Shown here: piece after piece, positions 24,240 to 35,566 of the stretch | Layout: every line of letters begins with the position of its first letter | Position numbering within the stretch: the first letter of the stretch is position 1 | Assembly (NCBI RefSeq): GCF_002776525.5 | Contig: NC_045441.1 | Coordinates: 128,950,740 to 129,014,739, forward strand | DNA: 64,000 bases | Direction of reading: 5' to 3' | From: Piliocolobus tephrosceles | Taxonomy: Eukaryota > Chordata > Mammalia > Primates > Cercopithecidae | Made by a program: the position numbers and the translations under genes | The notes under the pieces: model-generated | Told to the model about the DNA's origin: nothing | The model's database searches: none | Seen by the model: the letters and a program-made list of their open reading frames with translations, nothing else

Positions 24240-24540
24240 TGAAAATAGATGGGTTACAGTTACCCCTAAATAGCATGAAGTCACCCCACTGCATATAAAG
24301 CCCTTCAATTGCTTCCCTTTCCTTTTGGAAGGAAGTAGTGCATTTTTCACAGGGTCCACTGGTTCTTAGATGTCCTGACCCTTCCTTATCTCTCCTGTGA
24401 AGGCCAGTCATACCCTTTCCCCTGCTCAATGCCTCCCAACCATGTTGGTGTTCTCTGTATTCTTCATGCGCACCCAGCACAGTGCCAGGCACCCTGTTCA
24501 AATTCAATGAATAATTCTTGGATGAACGAATGAGAGGTCA
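24240..24540 (+). repeat. L2 LINE fragment
   Basis: 'aaagcccttcaattgcttcc' and 'agtgccaggcaccctgttca' match the L2 3' region. A further L2 3'-end-like stretch follows at 24610-24710. Confidence 0.5.
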
Positions 24541-24714
24541 ATCAGGAGATGGCTGCAATCTAGTGAGAGACCACGGAGCTGATATTTGGATGAGTGCCTC
24601 TAAACCTAAGCCCTAAGAAACCTTGCTTGTTCACTGTTCCAGTGTCTTCCCATTGCCTAGAACAGTCCCCCATGCCGAGTAGATGCCAAGGCATTTGTTG
24701 AACCAACGAAATGA

Positions 24715-25145
24715 AGTAGAATGAATGGATAAAGGGAGTAGTGGCCAGAATGAGGGAGACTTCACAGGCAGGACCAGCTGGGCTTGCTGACTAACTGGAT
24801 GTTGAGGTAAGGGGGCTGAGAGAAGTCAGGGATGATCCCACGTTCCTGGCTTGGAGCTGAAAGGAAGGAGGTACAATTTACTGAGACAGGGGAGACGGGA
24901 TGAGGTTAATGGAGGAAGGAGGCTGTGTTAATGAGTCTAGCTTTAGAGATTTGGAGTCTGTAGCATCTGTAGGCTGGTTGTAAGAGGAGGTCCAGTGGGC
25001 AGCTGGACATATTGGTCTGAAACTCAGGAATGAGAATTGGGCTGGAGAGAATAGATTTGGGAGTGAACAGCCTGTGATGTTAACAAAAGCCGAGTGAATG
25101 GATGAGATTGCAATGTGATAGGCAGTGTGGTTGTACAATGATGTA
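24715..25145 (-). repeat. L2 LINE fragment, reverse
   Basis: 'tcagggatgatcccacgttc', 'caatttactgagacagggga', 'ccagtgggcagctggacata' and 'gaactcaggaatgagaattgg'-like text follow the reversed L2 coding order. Confidence 0.75.
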
Positions 25146-25639
25146 TAAAATATGGTCGCTGCCCTCAAGACTAATACAAAATCAAGATTTGACATAGACC
25201 TTAAAACTGTTTATGAGCCCATCCATATCTCCATAGCAACCTTGAAGCAAAGCGATAGCTCTGCCCTTACCACAGGCAGGGGAAACACACAGATGGCTGC
25301 TGTCTCCCACAAGTCTCCCACTGCAGGAGACGTTCCCTCTTCCCCGTGGGACCCACAATGAGTGGCACCTGCAAATTCCACTCTTCTAGCCAGTCCATGG
25401 GGCCGAAGCGGGGTGGGGAGGGGGACGTCAGAATCAGCCCTTTCTGTCCAAACCCCCTTTACTCTATGTCTTGTCTCTCTACACCCTCCACTTCACCAAA
25501 GCCAGGAAGGAGTGGCCCCGATGACCACATTGCCGCTCTCCCTTGACCTTTCTGTGGCACGAATACTCAAGGTTGTTTCCTGCTTCTTGCAACTGTCCTC
25601 CAGTGGCTTCAGTGAAAACAATCACAGACCTTGTGTATT

Positions 25640-25880
25640 GAGCGCTCCCTATGAGCCAGAGCTCCACTAATCAGGCCACATGAGGAACTCATTTTCCTCT
25701 TAACCACTCTAGGCAGTGTGGACAGTTATTGCCACTTCACAAATGAGAAACCGAGGCTCAGCGAGATCAATTTGTGTTTTAAGATTGTCTAAGCTAGAGT
25801 GCAGAAGGAGTAGGATTTGAACACAGGTCATTTGAAAACAAAAAGCTGCATCCCTAAGCAGTAAACTAAGGTCCCTCTAA
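25640..25880 (-). repeat. MIR SINE
   Basis: 'cacttcacaaatgagaaacc', 'gaggctcagcgag' and 'taggatttgaacacagg' are the reversed MIR core. Confidence 0.7.
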
Positions 25881-26039
25881 TGATCCTGTTGTCTGCTCGC
25901 TCTCTCCTATACTCTTTCTCTTTCTCTCTCTCTGTCTCTGGTTATATCTGCTCAATCTTTTTCCACACATCTCTTTGGTATCTCCCTGCAAGGCTGCTCT
26001 TCTTGGCGTTGGTTCCCCAACCCCCAACTCTGTGGTTCC

Positions 26040-27060
26040 CTTCTCAGCACTCTACCTGTTCTCTGTAGCCCACTTTTATCCCTATGGCTTTGCCCCATCC
26101 ACAAGTAAATGGCTCTCAAAATGAAAACTGTTTCCCTACTTCAGATTTTTCTCCTGACCTCTACCGATCTGGCCACCTCTTGAGCATCTTAATCTGTGGG
26201 GTCACCAGAGGCCTCCTGCTCAGTGTGCAGAACACTGAAGCCATGATAACTTCCTAACACTTGCTTCCTTCCCCGAGTCCTCGTCGTGCTGTATGGCAGC
26301 ATCATGGGCTCACTCAACAGAGCCGGACATTCAGGGGCGATCCTTGATGTCCCTCTCTTCTTCACCCCCACACTCAGTCAGCAACCAAATACTATGGATT
26401 CTGTCTTCCTAGTGAGCTTCAAAACCAGCTCTCTCTTGCTCATTTCCACGTCCACTGCCTTATTCAGGCTGCCATCTCCCGCCTAACTGACCCGCAGCCT
26501 CCTGGCTGGTCCTCATGTCAGGTAGAAAGCATCCAATCCACCTCCTGAGTGATATTTCTAGAAGCAAATCTGATCACATTGCTGCTCAGTTTTACCTCCT
26601 ACTCTTGCTTTCCCTGACCCTAGCATGAAGCATGAACTTCTTGGCATGGCCCACAGTGCCTTGCAGGATCCGGCCTCTGCGTTTCTCCCCGTCCTCCCCA
26701 CTCACCCCAGCTTCTGATGCCTTTGAGCAAGTGTCAGCTATGCTCCCTCTGAGAAGCACATCTGTCCTACTCTCTTCTGCTTGGTGAATTCATCTGCACA
26801 GTCTGAGCTCAGATGTTATTAGATTCAAACCTTTTACCAATCTCCTGTGCTCCTGTTTGTGTCCCTTCTGTGCCCTGCTTGTATTTGTGCCATCATAACT
26901 ATAAGACAGATGGAACTTAGGTGTTTATATGTCTATTTCCTTATCCTGGAAAATGAGCTCCTTGTTGGAGAGATGTGGGGTTTATACACTGGGATTCTCA
27001 TCTACTGCCAGGTCCCCAGTGATTATTCAATAAGTGTTTTCTAGAAGAAGGAGTGAAGGA
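26040..27060 (+). repeat. Long L2 LINE fragment
   Basis: About 1 kb follows the L2 order: 'tggctctcaaaatgaaaact', 'gccatctcccgcctaactga', 'tctgatcacattgctgctca', 'gccttgcaggatccgg', 'tgagctcagatgttattaga', 'agctccttgttggagag', and a 3' end at 'gattattcaataagtg'. The frames at 26286-26486 and 26847-27044 are L2 debris. Confidence 0.85.
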
Positions 27061-27384
27061 CCAGAGGAGTCCTCCTAACCTGATCTCCTGCTCTCAGAAA
27101 TGGAACAGAGTCCATAAAAGGATCATATCAAAGAGACTGGACTGCATTGGGGGTAGCCGAGGTTTTCAGGCTTCCAAAGGGCCCCTAATATCTTTTGCAA
27201 GGAGGTGAAGCAGACCCCAAGCACATACCACCCATCCTCTGTCTTCCTTCCAGCCACTCTGCACCCTGGAGGGAAACACCAGAATAAACGATATCATAAC
27301 CGTGGGCTGGCTCGGTGAACTATGAATATTCTAAACCAAGATGTGATCTTAGATTTAGTGGGGAAAAAAACACTGCACGCAAAG

Positions 27385-27570
27385 CCAAAAGATTGGGGCT
27401 TGAGCCTGGCCTCTAGGTTGTGTTACATGTATGACCTCAGGTAGTCGTGGGACATCTCTGAGCTCCAGTTTTATCAACCTGGGAATGAAAAGTATTGGTC
27501 ACTTACTTCCTGGGGTTGCTCTGAGGCTGAGTAAAGTTAAATGTACAATTTCTTGGTGCTGAGGAAACTC
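27385..27570 (+). repeat. MIR SINE
   Basis: 'gggcttgagcctggcctcta', 'catctctgagctccagtttt' and 'ggggttgctctgaggctg' match MIR. Confidence 0.65.
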
Positions 27571-28034
27571 CATTGTCCCTTTACCCGGCATCTTTCATGG
27601 CAAAGAGAATGTGCCTGCTGACACCTCTTCCAGCCTCTGTCTCAGCCTCTGCCTCAGTCCTCGCCAGAGACGTCAGACTTAGCACAGAGCAGCTGGGAGC
27701 CTTCAGCAGAGAAGGAAGGCACCGCTTAGACATCTGCATGGGCAGTTTTTAAACATAGGGAGCATGAAGGAAATACCACAGAATTTATGGAGTGAAAGCT
27801 TTAAAAAGAAACACAAGTCTGAAGTCAAAACAGTTGACTCAATTCTCGGGGAGATGTCTGCCTGGAGGTAGGAGGGGGAGAAAGATAGACGTGGAGTGAG
27901 TGGAGACAGGGGACGCAAAGCTCTGTGGGGAGCCCTACAAAGTGGGGCAAGTGGGCACCTCCCCACACAGCTCGAGACGGAAAGTCGGTCCTGCCTGTAT
28001 ACAGGGTGGCACTTCCCAGCATTTTGGAAACACA

Positions 28035-28466
28035 TCTTTGGGCCCAGCTGTTCCACTTTTAAGAATGTCGCTTGAGACAGCCTCATGCAAGGGCACAATA
28101 ATATATACGAGAATGTCCACTGAAGCCTCATTTGAAGTTGAGAAAACTTGGAAACAACTCGAATGCTGTTTAGCAGAGGACAGGCTAAACAAATTACAAC
28201 ACGTCTGTACAGTGGAGCCTGAAGTAGCAAATGGCGCATGTCTCTAAATATGAACAGGAAAAATATTCATTATACAGTAAGTGAGAAAGACCAGTTGTAG
28301 GATGGCACAGGTATGATGATATTGTTTCCATAAAAACTAAAAGTACACCTATGTCTGTGTGTGCGTGGAAAAACACGAGAGGATAGGTATTAATTTGTGA
28401 CCAGAGTTTGTCAGTGGGAGTTGGGATTATAGGATATTTCCTGTATAGTTCTGTAAAGTTGATTTT
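28035..28466 (+). repeat. Ancient L1 (L1M-type) 3' end
   Basis: 'cttggaaacaactcgaatgc', 'gacaggctaaacaaattaca' and 'agtgggagttgggattatag' follow the end of ORF2 and the 3' UTR of old L1s. Confidence 0.6.
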
Positions 28467-28770
28467 TTCTTTTCTTTCTTTTTTCATTGAGACAGAGTCT
28501 TGCTCTATCATCCAGGCTGAAGTGCAATGGCGTGATCTTGGCTCACTGCAACCTCTACCTCCTGGGTTCAAATGATTCTCCTGCCTCAGCCTCCCAAGTA
28601 GCTGGGATTACAGGCACCTGCCATCACGCCTGGCTAATTTTTGTATTTTTAGTAGAGACGGGGTTTTGCCATGTTGGCCAGGCTGGTCTCAAACTCCTGA
28701 CCTCTGGTGATCCGCCTGCCTCGGCCTCCCAAAGTGCTGGGATTACAGACACGTGTCACTGTGCCCAGCC
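28467..28770 (-). repeat. AluS-like in an old L1
   Basis: Tail of T/CTTT, both arms, ends 'cactgtgcccagcc'. 'gttgatt' on both sides suggests the target repeat. Confidence 0.9.
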
Positions 28771-30249
28771 TGAGTTGATTGTTTTTAATAGACATATTAG
28801 TCAAAGAAAAATACACAGAAAATAGTGAAATTACAGGAAATACGGCAACTGTCTGACCTTCATCCTAGAAAAACCCTGATCAGTGTCCCTGTATTGCATC
28901 ACAGATACCAAAATTGTGATACATTCTTCATCATGCTGCTGTTCCAGTGAAAACCCTGAGCGTCTCTCATTTCTTCCCTTCCACTCTATCCTGGCTAATT
29001 TACTGTCCACAATTCACAGAGTATTGTCTCCACTCTGTGCAGCCACAGAATGGGCGTGGTAACCTCTCCATGGCATTTATGGTTTCTACAAATCACAAAT
29101 CACATAGGAAGGGCTCCAAGAATATTAGAGAAATGAGCGAGTTAACTCAGAGTCTGTGGGGAAGCTGGCAACTCCCCAAGAAAGCTGGATGTCTCCAAGC
29201 TGGCCACCAACATTCCATAGCCTCTCCATGACCAGGGTGGGAGCTGTCCTGGATGCACAGTGCCATGTCCACAGGTTGACATGAGAGGCACATTCTAGAT
29301 CAAGTGCCTGAGAAGGGCTTCGGAGACCTGGATCCTGTCCCTAGACAACAATGGGACCATGTACTAGTCATTCTCCCTTTCTGGGTTTGCATTTCCACCT
29401 CTGTATAAAAGAGTAAGACTTGGTCAGTGTTTCTCAAAGTACTCTTCTTGGAAAACTACATCTGGGATATGTTATAAATGTCCCTGAAGAGTCTTTTGTG
29501 GTAAAATACACTTGAGAAATGCAGCTCTCTGCATCGTGCTCTTGGAGATTCCCAACACATGTTAGCAGGTTAGCGTCTCCAAGGTCTGGCAGTAAATAAA
29601 CTTACTTACGGATGCTCATACCAGCATTTCTCATGTTTATTTCACCTTGGCATCCCTTAACATATTTTTTTCTGAGCATCTTGGTGATACATGCACTGAA
29701 TTAAGTGTTATCCACAGTCACTTCTCACTCCTTGAATCCATGACCACAATGAGTCACTCTCCATGCCACCCCCCGCCATGCTGCCTGGCCATCATCCTGC
29801 AGTGTTCCTGCAGCTGAATGTGGAGTATTTCAGGTGATCCCTGGGAAAATAAAGCTCTGTTTTGTGAGAGAGAATGGGTTAGCCTCGCAGTACAGATCCC
29901 AGTGACATGGGATGAAGGAGAGGTAGCCTAATGACAAAGTAGAAGGGAGGGGAGTCTAAAAGGGCTTGAACTGCACCCAGGAGCACCCAATGGGGTGGTG
30001 CAGTTGGGGGATACTAAGTAGGAATAACATGGAGGGACACTAATAAGCGGGGAACTACAGAGGAATAATTTTCATAATACGTCTGTTAAAAACAGGGAGG
30101 CAGGACAAATGGTCAGAAGGAAAGGAAGGTTCTTGGCACCCGTGCGGTTCACTATCTTATTTGTGGCTGTAACTTCTCTCTTCCCCTGGATTTAAATACC
30201 AAATTTATGTTGATGGGTTCCGCGTTTGAATATAATCTTTCGAGGAAGA
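28771..30249. other. Low-repeat unassigned block
   Basis: A short MER-like phrase 'cagtgtttctcaaagtactc' begins at 29436. Otherwise it looks like unique DNA, with no supported gene. Confidence 0.45.
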
Positions 30250-30425
30250 GCATGGGCTTTAGAGTCATATGGCCTCAGTTTCTTCCTCTGTAACATGGAG
30301 TAAACCATAAGATTTATCTGCTAGGTGTGTGTATGAGGATTAAATGAGTTGACACATGGGAAAGCTCCTAGAATCATAACTAGTGCATAGTAAGCACTCA
30401 TAAATGACATGATCATGATCAATTG
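30250..30425 (+). repeat. MIR SINE
   Basis: 'gagcatgggctttagagtca', 'ctcagtttcttcctctgtaa', 'gaggattaaatgagttgaca' and 'gtgcatagtaagcactcata' are clear MIR text. Confidence 0.85.
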
Positions 30426-30429
30426 TTAT

Positions 30430-30800
30430 TATTCATGTTTTCAGCCGTCAGTCCTCTCCGGCTTGACACTTCCACTCAGATGTCTCCAGGGCATGGGCTT
30501 AACAAAACTGAATCACAATTCTTGATTTTCCCAACAATACCCCACCTTTCCCAGCCACCCTGTTTCAGTGAATGGCACCTGATATACCTGTAGCTCAAGT
30601 TTGGAACCTAAGGGTCAGGTGTGGTCCTCCTTTCCCCTTCCCTTTCATATGCACCCCACCAGGAACTTCTGCAGAGCACAAGAGTCCACCCCCAAAATAT
30701 ATTTTAAGTCCGTCTACTTCTTCCCTTCTCCCTCCCTTCTCTAGCCAAGCATCCCTTCTCTCTGGGTGAAGGCAGCAGCCTTCTGTGTGCCCTCCCTGTC
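30430..30800 (+). repeat. L2 LINE fragment
   Basis: 'acttccactcagatgtctcc', 'caaaactgaatcacaattct', 'tgattttcccaacaatac' and 'cccccaaaatatattttaag' follow L2 coding order. Confidence 0.8.
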
Positions 30801-30902
30801 TTTCTTCTCGCTCCTTTCCAGGGAATCTGCACTTGTGGCACTTTTGTAACAAATGTACCTGTGACCATCCTAAGACCTGTGGGGGCACAGTAAAGGAAGC
30901 CC

Positions 30903-32265
30903 ATAGCTACCCCTGCTAGTTTTTGGTGTCCATTTACATGAAATGCCTTTTTCCACCCCTTTCCTTTAAATTTATGTGAGTCCTTATGTGTCAGGTGAGC
31001 CTCCTGAAGGCAGCAGATAGTTGGTTGGTGAGTTCTTATCCATTCTGCAGTTCTGTATCTTTTAAGTGGAGCATTTCACCCATTTACATTCAATGTTAGT
31101 GTTGAAATGTGAGGTACCATTGTATTCATCAGGCTGTTTGTAGCCTGTGTACTGTTTTTTGCTTTTGTTGTTTAGCTTGTATTTTTGTTTTACAGGTCCT
31201 GTGTGATTTATGCTTTAAAGAGGTTCTGTTTTGATGTATTTCCAGGATTTGTTTCAAGATTTTGAGCTCCTTTTACCAGTTCTTGTAGTGGTGGCTTGGT
31301 AATGATGAATTCTCTCAGGATTTGTTTGTCTGAAAACAACAGTATCTTTTCTTCATATAAGATGCTTAGTCTTACTGGATACAAAATTCTTGGCTGATAA
31401 TTGATTTGTTTGAGATGCTGGAGGACAGGGCCCCAATCCCTTCTAGCTTATAGGGTTTCTGCTGAGAAATCTGCTGTTCATCTGATAGGTTTTCCTTTAT
31501 ACGTTACCTGTTGCTTCTGTCTCACAGTTCTTAAGATTATTTCCTTTGTCTTAACTTTGGATAACCTGATGACAATGTGCCTGGGCAAAGATCTTTTTGG
31601 GATGAATTTCCCACGTGTTCTTTGTGTTTCTCATATTTGGATGTCTAGGTCTCTAGCTAGACTGGGGAACGTTTCCTTGATTATTCCCCCAAATATGTTT
31701 TCCAAGCTTTTAGAATTCTCTTCTTCCTCAGGAACACCAATTATTCTTAGGTTTGGTCATTAAACATAATCCCAGACTTCTTGTAGGCTTTGTTCGTATT
31801 TTCTTATTCTTTTCTCTTTGTCTTTGTTGGATTGGGTTAATTCAAAGACCTTGTCTTTGAGCTCTGAATTCCTTTCTTCTATTTGTTCAATTCTATTGCT
31901 GAGACTTTCCAGAGCATTTCACATTTCTAAAAGTGTATCCAAAGTTTCCTGAATTTTTGATTGTTTTCCTTTAAGCTGTCTAGTTCATTGAATATTTCTC
32001 CCATTCAATACTGGGGGTGTCTATTCCGGAGAGGAGGGCCTACCTTTCCCACTTCTGCAGTTGAAGCACTCACAGTATTTGGGGTGTCTCCTGGGTCCTA
32101 TAGGAGCAGTCTGGTTCCTTCAGAGGGTCTGTGGGTCCTCTTGGGATTGCTGGTTTGTTCTTGCAGTTGTTTTGGAGCTGAAATTCACCATGGAAGCCTC
32201 CAGATGCTGCTCTGTCTGGAGCTGCAATCTAGTTCTGCCACCCATCCACTCTGATCCCCTCCATC
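30903..32265 (-). mobile_element. 5' part of an L1 (old L1PA/L1PB-like), 3' end missing
   Basis: Read on the - strand this gives a short 5' UTR, ORF1 and the start of ORF2, stopping near codon 60 of ORF2. It matches the + strand L1 at 35567-36950 closely: over 120 codons read antisense to ORF1 I count 14 differences. The 5' ends coincide ('gatggaggggatca'). Losing the 3' end while keeping the 5' end is the opposite of normal L1 truncation. The + strand frame 31401-31763 is antisense to ORF1 and not a gene. Confidence 0.88.
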
Positions 32266-32719
32266 TCTCTGTCTACTTTAATCAGATAAGCTCAAAGCTA
32301 GAACAAAGGACCCATATATGAGCCGACGGATCTGCCTTCAGACACTTGAGAAACCCTCCAACTCACCGTGAGAACGCTGACCCGAATCGGGATCTCTGCT
32401 TGGCTCCCACAGCCAGACACTCGGAGAGGTCTCAGACCCAGCAACTAATGGACTTGGTGGGATGGTTGTCCTCAAAGCAGCCAGCATTTTTATCAGGATG
32501 GTGTCTGATCCCATATTGTTCTGGGATATTCAGAGTCTCTTGACATGTATCTTCACTTAATTATGAATTTTAAAAATTACAGATGGATGTAGATATAGAT
32601 ATAGGGATTATAGACATAGATATAGATAGACTTCTCTCTTTGAAGACTTCCTTTCAGAGTACAAGTCCATGGTTACAACCATTTTGTTTCTCAGCAAATA
32701 TGGGGAAGTCTGCTTTTCC
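32266..32719. other. TBXAS1 upstream flank, unassigned
   Basis: Between the L1 5' end and the promoter. Contains a degenerate (GATATA)n patch at 32583-32630. The first 180 bases could still be old L1 leader sequence. Confidence 0.45.
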
Positions 32720-32776
32720 TCTCTGAGGAAGTTAACATAAATGTTTATTGTCAGTGTGGTCATCAAGGATTAAAAT

Positions 32777-32788
32777 TGCTGATTCATT
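32777..32788 (+). promoter_or_regulatory. NF-E2/MARE-type site
   Basis: TGCTGATTCATT lies about 50 bases before the TATA-like element. It keeps the TGCTGA half-site preferred by NF-E2 p45/small-Maf dimers and an AP-1-like right half (TTCAT). Its place in the promoter of a megakaryocyte gene makes it the best candidate for lineage-specific activation. Confidence 0.7.
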
Positions 32789-32832
32789 CCTTTACGCAGA
32801 AACCCTTTGTTGTGCCCTCCTCTTCCTTCCTC

Positions 32833-32838
32833 TTTATA
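32833..32838 (+). promoter_or_regulatory. TATA-like element of TBXAS1
   Basis: TTTATA sits in the context CCTCTTTATAGGGAG. A start site 25-32 bases downstream would fall near 32858-32866. Confidence 0.6.
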
Positions 32839-32859
32839 GGGAGACACTCTGAGAAAGAG

Positions 32860-32999
32860 CACACTGTGGGGGCCCACTCCATGGGATGTTTTCTTGATTG
32901 CCTGTTCCCCTTTCTACCTGCAGAGCCCGGTTCCCATAAGGGCAGTGGGATCAGCCTCCTGTCTCATCTGGAAGACCACCACTCTGTGGTCTCAGAGGA
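32860..32999 (+). other. TBXAS1: Probable TBXAS1 5' untranslated region
   Basis: The sequence directly before the ATG runs unbroken from about 30 bases below a TATA-like element to the start codon. The 5' edge is inferred from TATA spacing, and my memory that the human start site lies about 140 bases before the ATG agrees with it. An alternative is a spliced exon starting at 32924: a pyrimidine-rich stretch ending in CAG at 32921-32923 is an acceptable acceptor and could serve transcripts from upstream promoters. The sequence does not decide between the two. Confidence 0.65.
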
Positions 33000-33091
33000 A
33001 TGATGGAAGCCTTGGGGGTTCTAAAATTGGACGTGAATGGCCCCATGGTGACGGTGGCCCTGTCAGTGGCTCTCTTGGCCCTTCTGAAGTG
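33000..33091 (+). CDS. TBXAS1: TBXAS1 first coding exon (thromboxane A synthase N-terminus)
   Basis: Thromboxane A synthase (CYP5A1) is an ER-membrane cytochrome P450 that isomerises prostaglandin H2 to thromboxane A2 in platelets and macrophages. The exon opens with two ATG codons (33000 and 33003) and encodes MMEALGVLKLDVNGPMVTVA followed by LSVALLALLKW. I recognise this as the TBXAS1 N-terminus, including the hydrophobic stretch (about residues 17-30) that begins the membrane anchor. Reading stops being coding exactly at a consensus donor (33092, GTAAGT), with two bases of the Trp31 codon left in the exon, so the exon exits in phase 2. From memory the human protein has Phe at residue 7 and Glu at residue 11, where this copy has Val and Asp; both are conservative changes expected between primates. 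The remaining exons, including the heme-binding Cys region, are not in the window. Only about 6% of the protein is encoded here. Confidence 0.93.
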
Positions 33092-33097
33092 GTAAGT
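33092..33097 (+). other. Splice donor of TBXAS1 coding exon 1
   Basis: The exon/intron junction AAGTG|GTAAGT is a near-perfect donor. The reading frame would hit TAA two codons on if it were not spliced. Confidence 0.9.
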
Positions 33098-35258
33098 GCA
33101 GCCAGCCCTAGGGACTGTGACAGCGTCAGCAGTCTCACCCTGGAGCCTTGTTCGTGCCATGGCGGGGTATGCGGGAGTGTGTTTTTCTTCTTTTCTAATC
33201 TAGCGGGAGTGAGTATTAGCACAGCTTCAGAATTAAAAGCAAACAGCCAGGTTAATCTTTTGCTAAAATGCATGAGATTGAAGTGTCAGGAAAGGCTGGT
33301 GATTCAGTGACTGAGAACGCTACACATAATTAAGTTTGAAAGAGATGGAAAAAGAAACAAATTGGAAAGGCATTAGGTTTGGGTAGAAGTATTTCCTTGA
33401 ACCCCGTCATATCTCCTCACCTCATTTTTCTAAAATCCTCTGTTCTTGTTGGATTTACAGTGAATTCAGCCTCTTGGTTCATATTACATTCAAAACAAAA
33501 CAAGACTTAGGAGCTGTTTGGCAAATGTGGGCCTCTTTGCGGGAAGTCATTGAGAGGGATTTCTGTAGGTTTAAGGACAAAGTGGTAGATCTAATTTCTC
33601 ATATTTGATACAGGGAGATGGATTCTGATGAACATATTGTGTGCAGTTCCCACAAAATTTGAGACCCTGAAAGGATCTCAAACTTGAACTCCGAGTTGCT
33701 CCCCTGTGGTTTTGTTAATTCAATAGCAGATTTTCCTAAGCCTGACTCTGGTGTCTGTAGATCGAAGGCCTCATAATATGCTACATTTATGCATATTCAC
33801 CCTGCCAGTTAAACTTATTAGAGTTACCCATTCAATCAAAAGCACCTGGATTTAGACAGCTCTGGCTTTTGAGGGCAAAGTGGAAAAAATAATGGAGAAC
33901 TGGAGTCCGAACAGAATTTTAATTTATGTTTTCGGTAGTAATAAAGCCTTCTCTAGATTAATAACTGGGAAAGCACTTTGAAAAGCATCAAGCATTATGC
34001 AAATGTGAGGTATTATTCTTTTGGAATTTGCATAGCTGAGAGTGGAATTCACGTTTGATGTTCTATGATGATGAAATTACTTCTTGGAAATTGGCTCTGA
34101 AACCCAGCCTCAGTCCCAGTGCTGTTTTTCTTTTTAACTGGTTTAATTATTTTTTTTGAACTTTTTTCTCTCATTGTAGCTTATCTTGGATTGAAACTGG
34201 CCACATGTAAAACCAAGAGCAAATGGTAGCCCCTTCCCTGCCCCCAGCCCCCAGTAATCCATCTTAATGTGTTTTTATGCTCAGGGAAGCCCGAAGCACA
34301 GTGTCTGACATGTAGAAAGTGCTTAGTTGATGTCAGCTACTATAATTCACTATCTATCATCTATGTAACCTAAAAGAAAATAAGTCTTTAGTGGTTTAGG
34401 TTTATTTTTAATTTCTTACTAACATGCTTATTCATATCAGTCTTATCAATAGCTATGCTCTGACTGTGGTTCTCAAAGTGGACACATTTTTACACTTTTG
34501 TTTCAGTCTTTGTTGTGTCTGAGACCCCAGCTCAGTGCCTGGCATGTAGGAACACCACACCATTCAGCAGGGCAGCTGTGTGTTTGCTGTCTATTTTTGG
34601 GCCATATTAATAACCTGGTTCAAAGATGCAAAGATTAAGATAAACGTACCAAGCAGAAGTGGTAAATAGGAAGTGAGAGCTGACTTCTATTTGTTATTGC
34701 AAAAATATGTATTAACCTGTTAATGTGTGCCCAATCTTGGGGAGACCCTGGTACAAGGTCAGGGAGCAGGAGATCTGGAGAAGGTGCCCAAGGCAGGGGA
34801 GACACAGAGGTTCTGGGGGTGACCTCGATGTCTAGAGAGGATACTGCAGAAGAAGCGGAGGCAGCAGGAGAGAGGTCGTGGCCCTGGCTCTGGTGCTTTT
34901 GGGTCCATCCCTTGATTCAGTGCAAGGGGAACCACCCTTGGGCTTTCAACCCTTCTGTTCCAGGTGAGACCCTAGTCAGCCACTAAGCAACAGCCACCAG
35001 CTTGAATGAGGCAAGGCCCCCTTCCTGTTACATTCTCTTGAAAGGATATGTGTGGAAGAGACAGGGGTGCTTGTCCTCCAGTGAGAGGACTCACAGGCAA
35101 GGAAAGATGCAGGTATAGAGACACTTGCAGGAGAAACTGGCAGGGGGAGTGGGTTAAACACTGCAGCACATTAGTCTTTGCTTTAAGTGCTACATGTGCC
35201 ATCCAGCCAGGTGAGATGGCAGCGGAGAACCTATACCCTGAGAAGGTGAAATCAAATG

Positions 35259-35566
35259 GGCTGGGTGCAGTGGCTTATGCCTGTAATCCCAGCACTTTGG
35301 GAGGCCAAGGCAGGCAGATGACTTGAGGTCAGAAGTTTGAAACCAGCCTGGCCAGCATGGTGAAACTCCATCTGTAGTAAAAATACAAAAATTAGCTGGG
35401 CGTGGCAGCAGGTGTCTGTAATCCCAGCTACTTTGGAGATTGAGGCAGGAGAATCACTTGAACCTGGGAGGCAGAGGCCGCAGTAATCTGAGATCATGCC
35501 ACTGCCCTCCAGCCTGAGTGACAAAGAAAGACTCTGTCTAAAAACAAAAACAAAAAAAAAAAAAGA
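35259..35566 (+). repeat. AluS-like abutting an L1 5' end
   Basis: Both arms are present, with a tail of mixed A and CAAAA. The tail runs straight into the first bases of the L1 at about 35567. Confidence 0.9.

Larger units (their letters stand above)
32720..32859 (+). promoter_or_regulatory. TBXAS1: TBXAS1 proximal promoter
   Basis: Three motifs stand in order ahead of the TBXAS1 exon. GAGGAAGT (32725-32732) matches a PU.1/ETS site. TGCTGATTCATT (32777-32788) matches the NF-E2/MARE motif with one departure from TGCTGAGTCAT. TTTATA (32833-32838) can act as a TATA box about 30 bases before the inferred start. Pyrimidine-rich TCTTCCTTCC repeats just before the TATA add further ETS-like cores on the other strand. 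NF-E2 p45 control of thromboxane synthase in megakaryocytes is established knowledge. That these exact bases are the bound site in this species is inference. Confidence 0.7.

Noticed and set aside
27703..28239. 178-codon - strand frame
   Set aside because: It overlaps several other open frames in the same place and runs into an old L1 3' end. No recognisable domain.
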